Shown here in pieces: positions 63,849 through 64,000 of a stretch of 64,000 bases of DNA. A model generated the notes under the pieces. It was not told the origin of the DNA, searched no databases, and saw only the letters and a list, made by a program, of their open reading frames with translations. The position numbers were made by a program, and so were the translations under genes. Origin of the DNA: Chroococcidiopsis sp. TS-821 (GTDB lineage Bacteria; Cyanobacteriota; Cyanobacteriia; Cyanobacteriales; Chroococcidiopsidaceae); the NCBI RefSeq assembly GCF_002939305.1, contig NZ_MVDI01000001.1, forward strand, positions 1,488,001-1,552,000. Reading direction: 5' to 3'. How positions within the stretch are numbered: position 1 is the stretch's first letter; the number at the start of each line of letters is the position of its first letter.

Positions 63849-64000
63849 TTAGTAGCGTTTTGAGTAATTTTGGTTTCTGCTACCCCAATTACCGCTGCTT
63901 GAACGTTTGTCTTCGCGGGGTTTAGCTTTATTAACTTTCATTGTTCTTCCCATCCACTCCGCGCCATCGAGTGCTTCAATGGCACTAGCTTCCGCAGCTT
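63849..64000 (-). CDS. RRM RNA-binding protein, 3' end only
   Basis: The minus-strand frame enters from the right edge and reads A-E-A-S-A-I-E-A-L-D-G-A-E-W-M-G-R-T-M-K-V-N-K-A-K-P-R, the end of an RRM domain, then a Ser/Gly/Asn/Arg tail (SSSGNWGSRNQNYSKRY) to TAA. This matches cyanobacterial Rbp proteins, which bind RNA and aid mRNA localisation and cold response. The 5' part lies outside the window. Confidence 0.88.
   Translation of the reverse strand, partial: AAEASAIEALDGAEWMGRTMKVNKAKPREDKRSSSGNWGSRNQNYSKRY

Noticed and set aside
1-64000. CRISPR arrays
   Set aside because: The only regular repeats seen are short heptamers and palindromes without spacer-like units; no cas genes.

Overview
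This window is chromosomal DNA from a cyanobacterium. It carries a beta-carboxysome operon (ccmK2-ccmK1-ccmL-ccmM-ccmN-ccmO), the CO2-uptake NDH-1 genes ndhF4-ndhD4-cupB, a photosystem II assembly-type operon with V4R and phycobilisome-like proteins, an rbp-rpsU pair, DUF1816 and many HIP1 octamers (GCGATCGC). The mix, with a periplasmic-binding-protein sugar importer and many intergenic short repeats, suggests a Chroococcidiopsis/Gloeocapsa-like lineage. That placement is inference and could not be tested here.

Layout: 1-3.1 kb holds the end of an mgtC-like gene, proS and two unlisted 50-residue genes. 3.4-9.0 kb (minus strand) is an operon resembling the slr0144-slr0152 photosystem II assembly (PAP) operon of Synechocystis 6803: two V4R proteins, two phycobilisome-like proteins, two [2Fe-2S] ferredoxins, a TPR protein and a small repeat protein. 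9.0-10.3 kb contains an IS1-family relic. 10.3-14.7 kb has ridA-like, fibrillin-like, Uma2, acetoacetate-decarboxylase-like and dnaK genes. 14.7-16.6 kb is a gene graveyard with two recognisable pseudogenes. 16.6-19.5 kb encodes a cytochrome b-type protein and a KefB-like antiporter. 19.5-21.05 kb is a compact AT-rich three-gene cassette (coiled coil, unknown, HNH nuclease) that looks acquired. 21.3-24.6 kb has dusB, a DUF2059 protein and a secreted sugar dehydrogenase.

24.9-34.3 kb is a sugar import and catabolism cluster: ribokinase on the opposite strand, then an FGGY kinase, binding protein, ATPase, permease, a second FGGY kinase and a type I phosphomannose-isomerase-like protein. 34.8-43.8 kb is housekeeping and ion homeostasis: argD, a CPA1 antiporter, a DUF3124 lipoprotein, a divergent pair of K+ channel/NAD-binding proteins, DUF1816, tRNA-Ala(UGC), trhO, an O-methyltransferase and a GNAT. 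43.9-51.8 kb has a group 2 sigma factor, priA with an in-frame repeat insertion, a palindromic repeat element beside a truncated GNAT, a YdeI-like protein, a TRIC-type channel and guanine deaminase.

52.0-62.8 kb is an inorganic-carbon supercluster. ndhF4-ndhD4-cupB is transcribed away from ccmK2K1LMNO, and a CmpR-type LysR regulator follows. CO2 taken up and hydrated by the NDH-1 complex would feed the carboxysome built by the ccm genes. The window ends with a small hypothetical gene, rpsU and the 3' end of an RRM RNA-binding protein.

The points most worth a second look are CcmM carrying Asn at the position of a gamma-carbonic-anhydrase zinc histidine, the coiled-coil/unknown/HNH cassette with a motif shared between adjacent proteins, the two-kinase sugar cluster of unknown substrate, and several freshly decayed genes.
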